Shown here one piece after another: positions 16,153 to 23,741 of a stretch of DNA of 64,000 bases. Source of the DNA: Nocardioides sp. BP30 (GTDB taxonomy: Bacteria; Actinomycetota; Actinomycetes; Propionibacteriales; Nocardioidaceae); NCBI RefSeq assembly GCF_029873215.1, contig NZ_CP123620.1, forward strand, positions 496,001 through 560,000. The letters run 5' to 3'. Position 1 is the first letter of the stretch, and every line of letters begins with the position of its first letter. Position numbers and translations under genes: made by a program. The notes beneath the pieces were generated by a model. That model was not told where the DNA came from, did not search any database, and worked only from the letters and a program-made list of their open reading frames with translations.

Positions 16153-17405
16153 GCATCGGTCGTGACATCCAGGGGCGCATCTACCGCGCGGGTCTCTTCG
16201 GCACCCGGCCCGCCGTGCCGACGTCGTACGACGCGCTGGAGGCCGCCGCGCAGCGCCGGATGAGTGCCGCGGCCTGGTCCTACGTGCACGGCGGCGCCGG
16301 CCTCCAGGCGACCGTACGGGCCAACCGCCAGGCGCTGGACGCGGTGCGGCTGGTGCCGCGCTACCTGGTCGACGTGGAGGAGCGCGACCTGTCCGTCGAC
16401 CTCCTCGGTCGCCGCCTCGCCTCGCCCCTGCTGCTCGCGCCGATCGGGGTGCTCGAGATGGCCCACCCCGAGGCGGAGTACGCGGTGGCTCGGGCCGCCC
16501 GAGGGCTCGACGTACCGATGGTGATCTCGACCCAGGGCAGCGTGCCGATGGAGGAGACGGCGCGGACCCTGGGCCGCACGCCGCGGCTCTTCCAGCTGTA
16601 CTGGAGCCGCGACGAGGACGTGGTGCGCTCCTTCGTGGAGCGTGCCGAGTCGATCGGTGCCGACGCCGTCGTGGTCACCCTCGACACCCACCTGCTCGGC
16701 TGGCGCACCCGCGACCTCGACCTGGGCTACCTGCCGTTCGCCCGTGCCGAGGGGATCGCGCAGTACACCTCCGACCCCGCCTTCCGTGCGCTCGTCGAGG
16801 CCCGCGAGCCGTTCGGGAACACGCCCCGTCCGCGGCTGCGCGAGATCCCCGCCGCCCTGCGAGCGCTGCGCTCCATGCGACACCACTGGCCGCAGCGCGT
16901 CGGGCATCGCGATCCGCGGCCGCGTGCGGCCGTGGAGACGTTCCTCGACGTCTTCTCCCGCTCCGACCTGACCTGGGCGGATCTCGCCCGGCTGCGCGAG
17001 ATGACCCGTCTCCCGATCCTGGTCAAGGGCATCCAGCACCGCGACGACGCCCGGCTCGCCGTCGACCACGGAGTGGACGGGCTCGTGGTCAGCAACCACG
17101 GCGGCCGCCAGGTCGACGGAGCGATCGGCTCGCTGGACGCCCTGCCGGCGGTGGTCGCCGAGGTCGACGGCCGGGTGCCGGTGCTCTTCGACAGCGGTAT
17201 CCGCGGAGGTGCCGACGCGGTCAAGGCGCTCGCCCTCGGTGCTCGCGCGGTCCTGGTCGGCCGGCCCTGGGTCTACGGGCTGGCGCTGGCCGGTGAGGCC
17301 GGCGTACGGGCCGTCCTCGAGCACCTGCTCGCCGAGCTCGACCTGACGCTGGGGCTGGTGGGGGTGCGCTCGGTCGGCGAGCTCGGTCCCCACGTGCTGG
17401 CATGA
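16149..17405 (+). CDS. FMN-dependent alpha-hydroxyacid oxidase, lactate 2-monooxygenase-like
   Basis: 418 residues of the FMN alpha-hydroxyacid dehydrogenase family. Visible elements are LLLAPIGVLEMAHPEAEYAVARAA, the catalytic base in SNHGGRQVDG (His317) and the phosphate-binding SGIRGGADAVKALALGARAVLVGRP near the C-terminus. The long middle segment (about 195-275) between the HLLGWR region and the ILVKGI strand is like the extra loop of mycobacterial lactate 2-monooxygenase. It would oxidise an L-2-hydroxyacid to a ketoacid or decarboxylated acid. GTG start inside the tetR stop; ATGA overlap with the next gene. Confidence 0.88.
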   Translation: MSIGRDIQGRIYRAGLFGTRPAVPTSYDALEAAAQRRMSAAAWSYVHGGAGLQATVRANRQALDAVRLVPRYLVDVEERDLSVDLLGRRLASPLLLAPIGVLEMAHPEAEYAVARAARGLDVPMVISTQGSVPMEETARTLGRTPRLFQLYWSRDEDVVRSFVERAESIGADAVVVTLDTHLLGWRTRDLDLGYLPFARAEGIAQYTSDPAFRALVEAREPFGNTPRPRLREIPAALRALRSMRHHWPQRVGHRDPRPRAAVETFLDVFSRSDLTWADLARLREMTRLPILVKGIQHRDDARLAVDHGVDGLVVSNHGGRQVDGAIGSLDALPAVVAEVDGRVPVLFDSGIRGGADAVKALALGARAVLVGRPWVYGLALAGEAGVRAVLEHLLAELDLTLGLVGVRSVGELGPHVLA

Positions 17406-18733
17406 GCGGGCACAAGGGCGGCAAGCGCCGCGCCGACCCGCGGGCCCGCTACCAGGGCTCGGCCGGTGGCAGCCACGCGCACGCGGCCGATCCGCACGGC
17501 AGCGGCCCCGGTCATAGCCCCGGTCACAGCCCCGGTCATAGCCACGGTCACAGCCACGGCCCGGCGCCGGATCTCGCCGTACCGCCGACGGCGCGGTGGG
17601 CACTGCTCGGCACGCTCGCGGTGGTGGCGGTGGCGATCGTGGTCGGCGTCATCGGCCTGTGGCCCGACCGCGGCACGGTCCGCGAGCTCTCGCACAGCCT
17701 CGACTTCGCCGCGCCGGGCGTGACGTTCCCGCACGCCACGGTGCAGAAGGTGCAGCCGGTCTGCGTCAACGCCGACACGCAGAGCAACGTCTGCGGCAAC
17801 CTCGAGGTGCAGGTCGACGGCAAGGGCTCGGGCACGGTGCTGGTGCAGGTCCCTGCCGAGGTGACCCACTCCGGGCTGAGCCGAGGGAGCCGGGTCCAGC
17901 TGCAGGTGACGCCGGCGAACGGGACCACTCCGGCCGCGTACGCCTACTTCGCCACCGACCGCTCCGGTGCCCTGTGGGTGCTGCTGGGGATCTTCGTGCT
18001 GGTGGTCGTGGCGGTGGCTCGGCTGCGTGGCCTCCTGGCGCTGGTCGGGCTCGCCTTCGGCGGCCTGGTCGTCGGTGGCTGGTTGCTCCCCGGGCTGCTC
18101 AGCGGCCACTCGCCACCGCTGGTGGCCCTGGTGGCGGCCGGCGCGATCATGTACGTCGTCCTCTACCTCACCCACGGGCTGTCCCTGCGCACCTCGGCCG
18201 CGCTGGTCGGCACCCTGGGCGGTCTCGGCGTGACGGCCGTGCTGGGCCTGCTGACGGTTCACGCCACCCATCTCACCGGGGTGGGCGACGAGGGCGCGAG
18301 CATCCTCACCTCGACCGTCGGGCATCTCGACTTCCAGGGACTGATGACCTGCACGGTGATCATCGCCGGCCTGGGCGTGCTCAACGACGTGACCATCACC
18401 CAGGCCGGCGCGGTCTGGGAGCTGCGGGCCGCCGCCCCGCAGATGTCCCGCTGGCGGCTGTGGGCCGGCGCGATGCGGATCGGCCGCGACCACATCGCCT
18501 CGACGATCTACACCATCGTGTTCGCCTACGCCGGGACCGCGCTGACCACCCTGCTGATCATCAACCTCTACGACCGGCCGCTGGTCGACCTGATCGGCAC
18601 CGAGCAGATCACCGAGGAGATCGTCCGGTCGCTGGTCAGCGCGATCGGTCTGGTGCTCGCCGTTCCCCTGACCACGGTGGTGGCCGCGCTGACCGTCCCG
18701 GGGCCGGTGCGGCCCGAGCCCGAGCTGTTCTAG
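17402..18733 (+). CDS. YibE/F family multi-pass membrane protein with His-rich N-terminus
   Basis: 443 residues. Residues 1-60 are hydrophilic and carry a GHSPGHSPGHSHGHSHG tandem repeat encoded by 12-bp DNA repeats (17509-17556). One helix (about 66-85) is followed by an extracytoplasmic domain (to about 185), then at least seven helices with the YibE/F core TLGGLGVTAVLGLLTVHATHLTGVGDEGA. The function of YibE/F is not established; the His-rich tail suggests divalent metal binding, as in zinc and nickel transporters. Third gene of the TetR operon (ATGA overlap). Confidence 0.88.
   Translation: MSGHKGGKRRADPRARYQGSAGGSHAHAADPHGSGPGHSPGHSPGHSHGHSHGPAPDLAVPPTARWALLGTLAVVAVAIVVGVIGLWPDRGTVRELSHSLDFAAPGVTFPHATVQKVQPVCVNADTQSNVCGNLEVQVDGKGSGTVLVQVPAEVTHSGLSRGSRVQLQVTPANGTTPAAYAYFATDRSGALWVLLGIFVLVVVAVARLRGLLALVGLAFGGLVVGGWLLPGLLSGHSPPLVALVAAGAIMYVVLYLTHGLSLRTSAALVGTLGGLGVTAVLGLLTVHATHLTGVGDEGASILTSTVGHLDFQGLMTCTVIIAGLGVLNDVTITQAGAVWELRAAAPQMSRWRLWAGAMRIGRDHIASTIYTIVFAYAGTALTTLLIINLYDRPLVDLIGTEQITEEIVRSLVSAIGLVLAVPLTTVVAALTVPGPVRPEPELF
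17509..17556 (+). repeat. 12-bp tandem repeat encoding the His-rich tail
   Basis: Four successive units of the form CCCGGTCAYAGC or CACGGTCACAGC encode GHSP/GHSH. Such repeats can change copy number by slippage without breaking the frame. Confidence 0.7.
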
Positions 18734-18749
18734 GTGGTGGTGCGGGGTG

Positions 18750-18777
18750 CGGTTGTGACCCCTGGGGGTCACAACCG
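18750..18777. terminator. Perfect hairpin, first copy, between convergent genes
   Basis: CGGTTGTGACCCC, TG, GGGGTCACAACCG: 13-bp perfect arms, 17 bp after the YibE/F stop. No U tract, so a rho-independent terminator of the U-less actinobacterial kind or a repeat element. A near copy lies at 18812-18839. Confidence 0.6.
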
Positions 18778-18811
18778 AACGTTGGGGGCCGAAGCATTGC
18801 CCATCAACGTG

Positions 18812-18839
18812 CGGTTCTGACCCCTGGGGGTCAAAACCG
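18812..18839. terminator. Hairpin, second copy, at the MFS gene 3' end
   Basis: CGGTTCTGACCCC, TG, GGGGTCAAAACCG: same element as 18750-18777, 62 bp away. One arm base differs and mispairs (C opposite A). It abuts the stop codon of the leftward MFS gene. A third, weaker pairing (ACGTTG with CAACGT, 18779-18810) fills the space between. Confidence 0.55.
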
Positions 18840-20261
18840 TCACCGGGCCCTCCGCGGAGCGAACAGCGCCGCCACGAACCCGAGCGTCACCGCTCCGGCA
18901 CCGGTCAGCAGTGCGGGACCGATCGCGCCGGCGTAGCCATCGGGTGCGATGTGCCCGCCGTTGCCGAGGAAGACGGCTGTCAGCAGCGCGATCCCGAGTG
19001 CTACCCCGAACTCCCGGATGGTGGAGTTGGCCGAGCTGGCGATGGCGAAGTCGCCCTCCGGCAGGCCGTCGAGCACGGAGGTCGAGATGGTCGGGAACAC
19101 CATGCCCATCCCCACCCCCGCCATGGCCAGCGCCGGCACGAAGGAGGAGTACGCCGAGGCGTGCTCGGTCAGCGCCGCGAACCATGCCAGCGACCCGGCC
19201 TGCAGGGCCAGCCCGACCAGCATCAGCGGTCGGGCGCCGATCCGGCCGGTCAGCGCTCCGGCGATCGGTGCGACCACCATCGGCGCCGCCGTCCAGGGGA
19301 GGGTGCGAAGGCCCGCACCGAGCGGCGTGAAGCCCTGCACCACCTGCAGGTACTGGGAGAGCAGGAAGACCGCACCGAACATCCCGACGGTGAACGCGAG
19401 CGCGACGAGGTTGGCGACCGAGAAGCTGCCTGCGGCGTAGAGCCGTAGCGGCAGCACCGCGTCGCTGCGGCGGCGGGCCCAGCCGACGTACGCCGGGACG
19501 AGCAGCGCCGCCACGATCAGCGGCACGAGCACCCGAGCCGAGGACCAGCCGTCGTCGTTGCCGTGCACGATGCCCCAGATCCCGCCGAAGACGGCGCCGC
19601 CGAGGAGCAGGGTGCCGACCGGGTCGAGCCGCTGCCACGTCCCGCGGGACTCGCGTACCGCGAGCAGCACCAGGGGGATCGCGAGGACGGCGACCGGCAC
19701 GTTGAGCCAGAAGATCGCCTCCCAGCTGATCCCCTGGACCACCGCGCCACCGACCACCGGACCGAGTGCCACCCCGAGCCCGGAGACCCCGCCCCAGATG
19801 CCGATCGCCGCGGGCCGGAGGCGGTCGGGGACGCCTGCGGCGAGCAGGGTCAGCGACAGCGGCATGATCGCCGCCGCGCCGAAGCCCTGGACCGCCCGCG
19901 TCGCGATCAGCGTGCCGGCGGAGCCGGAGAGCGCAGAGCCGATCGAGGCGAGGGTGAAGACGGTGATGCCCGCCAGCATCATCCGACGCCTGCCGATCCG
20001 GTCACCGAGCGTGGCCGCGGGCAGCATGAACGTGGCGAAGGCGAGCGTGTAGGCGTTCATGAACCAGGACAGGTCGCTCACGCTCGCGTGCAGGTCGCGC
20101 TGGATCACCGGCAGCGCGCTGGTCATCACCAGGTTGTCGAGGGTGGCCATGAACATCGGCAGGCTCACGGCCGCGATGGTCAGCCACAGCGGCACGCGGC
20201 GTACGCCGCCTGCGACGCGGGGCGAGGCGGAGGCCCCGCCATGGTCGGTGAGCGTGCTCAT
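18840..20261 (-). CDS. MFS drug exporter, DHA2 (14-helix) type
   Basis: 473 residues, about 14 hydrophobic helices. The N-terminal motif D1 is LDNLVMTSALPVIQRDLHAS; motif A is LGDRIGRRRMMLAG; motif C in helix 5 is GVSGLGVALGPVVGGAVVQ, marking proton-driven efflux. The family exports drugs and toxic compounds; the substrate here is unknown. ATG at 20261. Divergent from a TetR gene, with a perfect inverted repeat between them, the classic repressor/efflux arrangement. Confidence 0.92.
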   Translation of the reverse strand: MSTLTDHGGASASPRVAGGVRRVPLWLTIAAVSLPMFMATLDNLVMTSALPVIQRDLHASVSDLSWFMNAYTLAFATFMLPAATLGDRIGRRRMMLAGITVFTLASIGSALSGSAGTLIATRAVQGFGAAAIMPLSLTLLAAGVPDRLRPAAIGIWGGVSGLGVALGPVVGGAVVQGISWEAIFWLNVPVAVLAIPLVLLAVRESRGTWQRLDPVGTLLLGGAVFGGIWGIVHGNDDGWSSARVLVPLIVAALLVPAYVGWARRRSDAVLPLRLYAAGSFSVANLVALAFTVGMFGAVFLLSQYLQVVQGFTPLGAGLRTLPWTAAPMVVAPIAGALTGRIGARPLMLVGLALQAGSLAWFAALTEHASAYSSFVPALAMAGVGMGMVFPTISTSVLDGLPEGDFAIASSANSTIREFGVALGIALLTAVFLGNGGHIAPDGYAGAIGPALLTGAGAVTLGFVAALFAPRRAR

Positions 20262-20292
20262 CGCTCCTCCTGCTGTCTTGTTGGCATCGAAT

Positions 20293-20324
20293 GATTACTT
20301 ACCTCAAAACGACGATAAGTAATC
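20293..20324. promoter_or_regulatory. Operator-like inverted repeat between MFS exporter and tetR
   Basis: GATTACTTA (20293-20301) and TAAGTAATC (20316-20324): perfect 9-bp arms with a 14-bp spacer, placed in the 73-bp divergent promoter region. Probable binding site for the adjacent TetR protein. Confidence 0.65.
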
Positions 20325-20334
20325 GACTGATAAC

Positions 20335-20940
20335 ATGTCAAGCGTGACTGTTCGGATGCCTGCCGAGGAGCGGCGCGCGCTCATCCTCCAGGCCGCGACG
20401 CGCGCCTTCGCCGAGGGCGGCTACAGCGGCACCAGCACCGACACCGTGGCCAAGGAGGCCGGCGTCAGCCAGCCGTACGTGGTGCGGATGTTCGGGACGA
20501 AGCTGGACCTGTTCCTCGCCGTGTTCGGCAACGCCTGCGACCGGATCGAGGCGGCGTTCCGGGCGGTGCTCGACGCCGGACCGTTCGACCCCGACAGCGA
20601 GGTCGACAAGGAGCGGATGGGGCACGCCTACACCGAGCTGCTCGCCGACAGCGACTTCCTGCACGTGCTGATGCACGGCTTCACGGCCAGCAGCGTGCCG
20701 GAGATCGGGGCGGTCGCCCGCGCCGGGATGGGCCGCATCTTCGACACCCTGCTGGCGACCGGCTGGGGGGAGGAGAAGGTCCGCGACTTCGTGGCGTACG
20801 GCATGCTTCTCAACGTGCTCCTCGCCATCGACGCCTTCGAGGGGGCCAGCGGTCCGCTGGCCCGGCTGGTGCAGGCCTGCGTCCCGCACGCGGACGGCGA
20901 CGCCGCGGCGATCCGCGACAGCGGCCGGTCGCATGAGTGA
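20335..20940 (+). CDS. TetR-family regulator, first gene of the psuKG operon
   Basis: 201 residues. HTH: ERRALILQAATRAFAEGGYSGTSTDTVAKEAGVSQPYVVRMFGTKLDLFLAVF (about 12-64). The C-terminal half resembles AcrR/QacR-type ligand domains (FLHVLMHGFTASSVPEIGAVARAGM). The ATG at 20335 overlaps a possible -10 box TAACAT (20331-20336); the in-frame GTG at 20344 is 7 nt beyond it and may be the true leaderless start. The 3' end overlaps psuK by 8 bp, so it is co-transcribed with the pseudouridine genes as well as facing the exporter. Confidence 0.9.
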   Translation: MSSVTVRMPAEERRALILQAATRAFAEGGYSGTSTDTVAKEAGVSQPYVVRMFGTKLDLFLAVFGNACDRIEAAFRAVLDAGPFDPDSEVDKERMGHAYTELLADSDFLHVLMHGFTASSVPEIGAVARAGMGRIFDTLLATGWGEEKVRDFVAYGMLLNVLLAIDAFEGASGPLARLVQACVPHADGDAAAIRDSGRSHE

Positions 20941-21853
20941 GCCGTACGTCGTCGTCATCGGCGGCGCCAACATGGACCTGCACGCCCAGGCGCGGGCGGA
21001 CCTCGTCGCCGGCACCAGCAACCCGGGCTCCTCGCAGCTCTCGCCCGGCGGCGTCGGGCGCAACATCGCCGAGGTGATCGCCCGGCTGGGCACCCCGTGC
21101 CACCTCGTCTCCGCCGTCGGCGACGACCCCCTCGGTGCCGAGCTGATCGCCCACACGGTCGACGCCGGCGTCGACGTGACGCACGTGCGGCAGCGCCCGG
21201 TGGCGACAGGCACCTACGCTGCGATCCTCTCCCCGGCCGGCGAGCTGGTCGTCGCGGTGGCCGACATGGCCGCCACCGACCTGGTGTCGCCGCTGGCGGT
21301 GGAGGCGGCGGCCGGCCTGATCCGCGGGGCCGGTCTGCTGGTGCTCGACGGGAACCTGCTCCCCGCCACCGTCGAGCACGCGCTCGAGGTCGCCCGGGAC
21401 GCCGACGTCAGCGTGGTGCTCGACCCGGTCAGCGTGCCCAAGGCGGAGCGGTTGCGCCCGACGATCGGGCACGGGATCGGGCTGGTGACCCCCAACCGCG
21501 GTGAGCTGTCGGCCCTGACCGGCCTCCCGACGCGCACGCCCGCGCAGGTCGATCACGCGATCGAGCGACTGCACGCCCTCGGCGTGCCGTCGGTGTGGGT
21601 GCGGCTGAGCGAGGAGGGCTCGATCCTCGACACCGCTGCGGGCCGGTGGCCGCTCAGCGCGCCCGAGGTGGACCTGGTCGACGTGACCGGCGCCGGCGAT
21701 GCGATGCTCGGTGCGTTCTGCCACGCGGTGCTCGGAGGCGCCGACCTGCTCACGGCCGCGCGCTACGGTCACGCCGCCGCGGCGCTCACCGTCACCTCGC
21801 GCTCGACCGTGCGCACCGACCTGTCCGACCAGCTGATCAGGAGCATGCTGTGA
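20933..21853 (+). CDS. psuK: PfkB-family sugar kinase, probable pseudouridine kinase
   Basis: 306 residues, ribokinase fold. N-terminal VVVIGGANMDLHAQ and GGVGRNIAEVIARLG contain the sugar-binding Gly-Gly and Asn; the C-terminal signature DVTGAGDAMLGAF supplies the anion hole and catalytic Asp. The assignment as pseudouridine kinase rests mainly on its GTGA overlap with psuG, because the PsuK product pseudouridine 5'-phosphate is the PsuG substrate. Together they would degrade pseudouridine released from RNA turnover to uracil and ribose 5-phosphate. Confidence 0.85.
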   Translation: MSEPYVVVIGGANMDLHAQARADLVAGTSNPGSSQLSPGGVGRNIAEVIARLGTPCHLVSAVGDDPLGAELIAHTVDAGVDVTHVRQRPVATGTYAAILSPAGELVVAVADMAATDLVSPLAVEAAAGLIRGAGLLVLDGNLLPATVEHALEVARDADVSVVLDPVSVPKAERLRPTIGHGIGLVTPNRGELSALTGLPTRTPAQVDHAIERLHALGVPSVWVRLSEEGSILDTAAGRWPLSAPEVDLVDVTGAGDAMLGAFCHAVLGGADLLTAARYGHAAAALTVTSRSTVRTDLSDQLIRSML

Positions 21854-22761
21854 ACGTCGAGATCGCCGCCGAGGTCCGTGAGGCGCTCGAGGCCGGACGA
21901 CCCGTGGTGGCGTTGGAGTCGACCATCATCAGTCACGGGATGCCCTACCCGCAGAACGTCGCGATGGCGCGCGAGGTCGAGGAGATCGTCAGGGCAGGGG
22001 GCGCGGTGCCGGCGACCATCGCCGTGCTCGACGGCGTCCCCAAGGTCGGCCTGTCCGCCGATGAGCTGGAGCTGCTCGGCTCCGCACCCGGGGTCGTCAA
22101 GGTCAGCGTCCGCGACCTGCCGTACGTCGTGGCGCGCCGCCAGCACGGCGCCACCACGGTGGCGGCGACCATGCGGCTGGCCGCGCTCGCCGGTATCCGC
22201 GTCTTCGTGACCGGCGGGTTGGGTGGCGTGCACCGCGGGGCGGCCACCTCGTTCGACATCTCCGCCGACCTCACCGAGCTTGGCCAGACGTCGGTGGCGG
22301 TGGTCTCGGCCGGAGTGAAGTCGATCCTCGACATCGGGCTGACGCTCGAGACGCTCGAGACGCTGGGCGTCCCGGTGCTGGTCGACGGCAGTGACGAGTT
22401 CCCCTCCTTCTACTCCCGCTCCTCGGGCTTCGCCGCCCCGATGCGGGTCGACGGTCCGGCCGAGATCGCCGCCGTCCTCGCCGCCAAGTGGTCGCTGGGC
22501 CTGCCCGGCGGGGTGGTGGTGGCGCACCCGATCCCCGCCGAGGACGAGATCCCGGCCGGGGAGATCGGCGGCATCATCGAGCAGGCGCTCGGCGACGCCG
22601 ACCGGCTCGGCATCAGCGGGAAGGACATCACGCCGTACCTGCTGGGACGGATCGTGGAGATCACCGAGGGCGCCTCGCTGACCGCCAACATCGCGCTGGT
22701 GAAGGCCAACGCCCGGCTGGGTGCCCGGATCGCCGTCGAGACGTCCGCCCTCGCGGGTTGA
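21850..22761 (+). CDS. psuG: Pseudouridine-5'-phosphate glycosidase
   Basis: 303 residues of the PsuG/indigoidine-synthase-A-like family. Signatures: ALESTIISHGMPYPQNVAMA near the N-terminus, QHGATTVAATM, GGLGGVHRGAATSFDISADLTELG with a metal-binding Asp, VSAGVKSILDIGLTLETLETLGVPV with the Lys expected to form the covalent intermediate, and LTANIALVKANA at the end. It cleaves the C-glycosidic bond of pseudouridine 5'-phosphate reversibly. The GTG start lies inside the psuK stop. Confidence 0.95.
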   Translation: MNVEIAAEVREALEAGRPVVALESTIISHGMPYPQNVAMAREVEEIVRAGGAVPATIAVLDGVPKVGLSADELELLGSAPGVVKVSVRDLPYVVARRQHGATTVAATMRLAALAGIRVFVTGGLGGVHRGAATSFDISADLTELGQTSVAVVSAGVKSILDIGLTLETLETLGVPVLVDGSDEFPSFYSRSSGFAAPMRVDGPAEIAAVLAAKWSLGLPGGVVVAHPIPAEDEIPAGEIGGIIEQALGDADRLGISGKDITPYLLGRIVEITEGASLTANIALVKANARLGARIAVETSALAG

Positions 22762-22790
22762 GACGTCACGTTCCGCGCACCGAGGCGTCA
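22760..22790. repeat. 22-nt-period intergenic repeat, copy A
   Basis: GAGACGTCAC at 22760 and CGAGGCGTCA at 22781 with 11 bp between them, spanning the whole gap between psuG and the sigma gene. The same two-unit, 11-bp-spaced arrangement occurs at 46668-46700 in the opposite orientation. Confidence 0.5.
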
Positions 22791-23666
22791 GTTCTCGCCG
22801 ATCGAGTGGCGGTTCGGATTCGCCGTGCCGGAGATCTCCATCAGGTCCAGTGAGGCCGGGTCGGCGACCATGTCGATGTCGGTGATGAGCCCGTCGGCGA
22901 CCGTGAAGAGGAAGGCCACCTTGACCTCGCGGTGATGGACCCAGGCGGCGTTCGCCCAGCCGTCGACCGTGACGGGCATGGCTCCGCGCGCCCCGTTGAA
23001 CCGGTCGGCCACCGCCTCCTGACCCGTCCGTACGTCGGCGCCCATCGACGCCCCGGCCGGATCGGCGTGCAGCGCGACGCCGGGCGCCAGCAGCGAGAGC
23101 AACCGCGGCAGGTCGCCCCCGCGGGCCGCGGCGAGGAACGCATCGACCACGGCGCGGTGCTCGCGCCGCTCGGCCTCCAGGTCCGCTCCGCGCAGCCGCC
23201 GCCGGGCCCGCGAGGCGAGCTGACGCACGGCCGCCTCGGAACGGCCCAGGGTCGCGGCCACCTCCTCGAAGGGGACCGCGAAGAGGTCGTGCAGCACGAA
23301 CGCCACCCGCTCGATCGGCGAGAGCGTGTGCAGGACGACCAGCATCGCCGCGTCCACCCGGTCGGCGAGCACCGCATCCGCCTCGGGCCCGCTCGCCGCG
23401 TCCGGCTGCTCCGGCAGCTCGTCGGTCGAAGCGACGTGCCGCCGGCTGCGCAGCTGGTCCAGGCACAGCCGGGTCACGACCGTGGTCAACCACGCGGCGA
23501 CGTTGTCCGGCGTACCGCTGCCGGGCAGGGATGCCAGCCTCAGCCAGGCCTCCTGGACGACGTCCTCGGCACCGGCCGGCGAGCCGAGGACCCGGTCGGC
23601 GATGGCCAGCAGGCGGGGTCGCTCGGTCTCGAACAGTGCGGACAGCTCGCTCTCGTGCACGCTCAC
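22788..23666 (-). CDS. ECF RNA polymerase sigma factor with C-terminal SnoaL-like domain
   Basis: 292 residues, longer than a basic ECF factor (about 190). Region 2 is about 8-75 (LLAIADRVLGSPAGAEDVVQEAWLRL). Region 4 is about 108-158, with the HTH FEEVAATLGRSEAAVRQLASRARRRL. Residues about 165-285 form a SnoaL/NTF2-like domain (AVVDAFLAAARGGDLPRLLSLLAPGVALHAD) ending in ANPNRH, reminiscent of the NPDKL motif of ECF41 factors. In that group the tail replaces an anti-sigma factor in controlling activity. No anti-sigma gene is adjacent. Start GTG. Confidence 0.9.
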   Translation of the reverse strand: MSVHESELSALFETERPRLLAIADRVLGSPAGAEDVVQEAWLRLASLPGSGTPDNVAAWLTTVVTRLCLDQLRSRRHVASTDELPEQPDAASGPEADAVLADRVDAAMLVVLHTLSPIERVAFVLHDLFAVPFEEVAATLGRSEAAVRQLASRARRRLRGADLEAERREHRAVVDAFLAAARGGDLPRLLSLLAPGVALHADPAGASMGADVRTGQEAVADRFNGARGAMPVTVDGWANAAWVHHREVKVAFLFTVADGLITDIDMVADPASLDLMEISGTANPNRHSIGEN

Positions 23667-23741
23667 ATCCTGCTCGACGCACGAGCGGGGTGGAACGTGA
23701 CATCGCGGGCCGGCCTCAGCCGGCGACCACCGTCGCGACGG

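Noticed and set aside
18769..19638. 289-codon minus-strand frame inside the MFS gene
   Set aside because: Same strand but different frame from a clear 14-helix exporter; Arg/Gly-rich and without hydrophobic helices.
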